From Acidobacteriota bacterium (GTDB lineage: Bacteria > Acidobacteriota > Terriglobia > UBA7540), in assembly GCA_902812415.1 (NCBI GenBank), contig CADDZJ010000021.1:1-44687 (forward strand): a DNA stretch of 44,687 nucleotides, read 5' to 3'. The notes under the pieces were generated by a model. That model was given only the letters and a program-made list of their open reading frames with translations, searched no databases and was not told where the DNA came from. Below, one piece after another: positions 44,155 to 44,687 of the stretch (position 1 is the first letter of the stretch; every line of letters begins with the position of its first letter). The position numbers were made by a program, and so were the translations under genes.

Positions 44155-44567
44155 TGGTGGCCTCCCACGAGCGCCAGCATCTCCTTGGGGCTGATCACTC
44201 GAATACCGAACTGCGCAGCCTCCGCAAAATGCCTGGTATTGAACGTGACAATCGTAGCCTGCGTTCGCACCGCTAATTCCAGAATACGATCATCATCCGG
44301 GTCAGACAATACTGGCCGCCATCGGAAGTAAATCTGGACCAGATTGGACCGGCCACAAAGATATTCAAGGAAATCGTCGATATCTTGCAACGTCAAGTCC
44401 ATTTCTGGAAGCGATCGTTTCAGAACCGCCTCGTATTCGAACGCGAGAGCAGGTGAAATAACAGGCCGCCACCGCTCCTGCTCAAGCGTTTGGAGCAACC
44501 GGTACGAAGACCCCAGGCTTGACCGCAAGGCGGCGACCAAGATATTGGTATCGAGTACTGTCTTGCC
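44151..44567 (-). pseudogene. PIN-domain toxin gene, 5' end cut by an insertion sequence
   Basis: The frame encodes a PIN-family ribonuclease of the COG1569 kind: KTVLDTNILVAALRSS, then SPALAFEYEAVLKRS, LSDPDDDRILELAV and VTFNTRHF. PIN enzymes use a cluster of acidic residues to cut RNA. The sequence upstream of KTVLDT has no start codon: it meets an in-frame TGA at 44568-44570 where the IS-like DNA begins. The nearest usable start, TTG at 44538-44540, would drop the first catalytic Asp. So the toxin is probably inactive or lost. Toxin-before-antitoxin order is the reverse of classic vapBC. Confidence 0.7.
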
Positions 44568-44687
44568 TCAGTCGGAAATGGAGTGTCCTGCCGTTAAGAT
44601 AGCTACAACGGAGAGGACACATGAGCGAACCGGAACGTAAGGCCAAGCAGCGTACCCCGGAAGAGAAAGTCGCCATCCTGCGCCGGC
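44568..44687 (+). mobile_element. left end of an IS3-like insertion sequence (continues beyond the window)
   Basis: The PIN frame breaks at about 44567. Within 55 bases a transposase-type gene begins, with GGAGAGG before its ATG. The exact IS end cannot be placed without the right end; no target duplication can be checked. Confidence 0.55.
44621..44687 (+). CDS. IS3-family OrfA-like transposase N-terminus (partial)
   Basis: Only 22 codons are present. The segment RTPEEKVAILRR matches the start of IS3-family helix-turn-helix OrfA proteins (W/T-x-E-E-K-V-A-I-L-R-x-H-L). A good GGAGAGG lies 4 bases upstream of the ATG. The rest lies beyond the window. Confidence 0.65.
   Translation, partial: MSEPERKAKQRTPEEKVAILRR

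Noticed and set aside
1-44687. CRISPR arrays, restriction systems, phage genes or biosynthetic clusters
   Set aside because: No regularly spaced direct repeats, no cas, methylase, nuclease-cluster or phage structural genes were seen.

Overview
The window looks like a chromosomal segment of a Gram-negative, Acidobacteriota-like bacterium. The pointers are two very large TonB-dependent receptors of the Oar type with an N-terminal carboxypeptidase-regulatory-like domain, an OmpR-type winged-helix protein fused to TPRs, a small secreted protein type I associate with that phylum, many Tat-exported proteins, and Kdo (LPS) biosynthesis genes. Several families of palindromic interspersed repeats lie between genes. 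The assignment is by recognition only; no search was run.

Layout. 1-4200: repeat-rich start, then a same-strand trio (MsrP/YedY-like molybdoprotein, Tat-exported alkaline-phosphatase-superfamily-like protein, unrecognised 457-residue protein). 4500-8900: secA with a 145-residue insertion, a MobB/BioD-like P-loop NTPase, and an antisense-overlapping truncated ECF sigma factor. 9200-13200: Tat-exported ferritin-like protein, small secreted protein, winged-helix/TPR regulator. 13400-28500: carbohydrate and sugar-acid locus with a TonB receptor, an exported RraA-like protein, two Tat-signal enolase-superfamily enzymes, a D-2-hydroxyacid dehydrogenase, an L-rhamnonate-dehydratase-like enzyme that probably starts at CTG, a clan GH-A lipoprotein and a second TonB receptor with a recognisable promoter and operator. 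29000-37000: MarR regulator with an apparently leaderless promoter, ClC-type channel/antiporter with CBS domains, then a minus-strand run of housekeeping genes (M24 peptidase, two membrane proteins of which one has 58 residues, icd, purE, purK). 37400-43700: metallophosphoesterase, trehalase/GH63-like hydrolase, kdsD-kdsC, GH27 alpha-galactosidase.

43747-44687 appears to be the edge of a genomic island. A 45-nt 3' half of tRNA-Gly(CCC), cut at the anticodon loop, has the polarity of an attachment-site duplicate with the element to its right. Behind it lie an RHH antitoxin gene, a PIN toxin gene that has lost its start, and the left end of an IS3-like insertion sequence running off the window.

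How the genes work together: the central locus suggests outer-membrane uptake of a glycan or sugar acid, cleavage by a lipoprotein glycosidase, and aldonate-type dehydration and aldol chemistry partly outside the cytoplasm (two dehydratase-like enzymes and an RraA-like protein carry export signals), with a cytoplasmic dehydratase and a 2-hydroxyacid dehydrogenase completing it. The substrate cannot be read from sequence alone.
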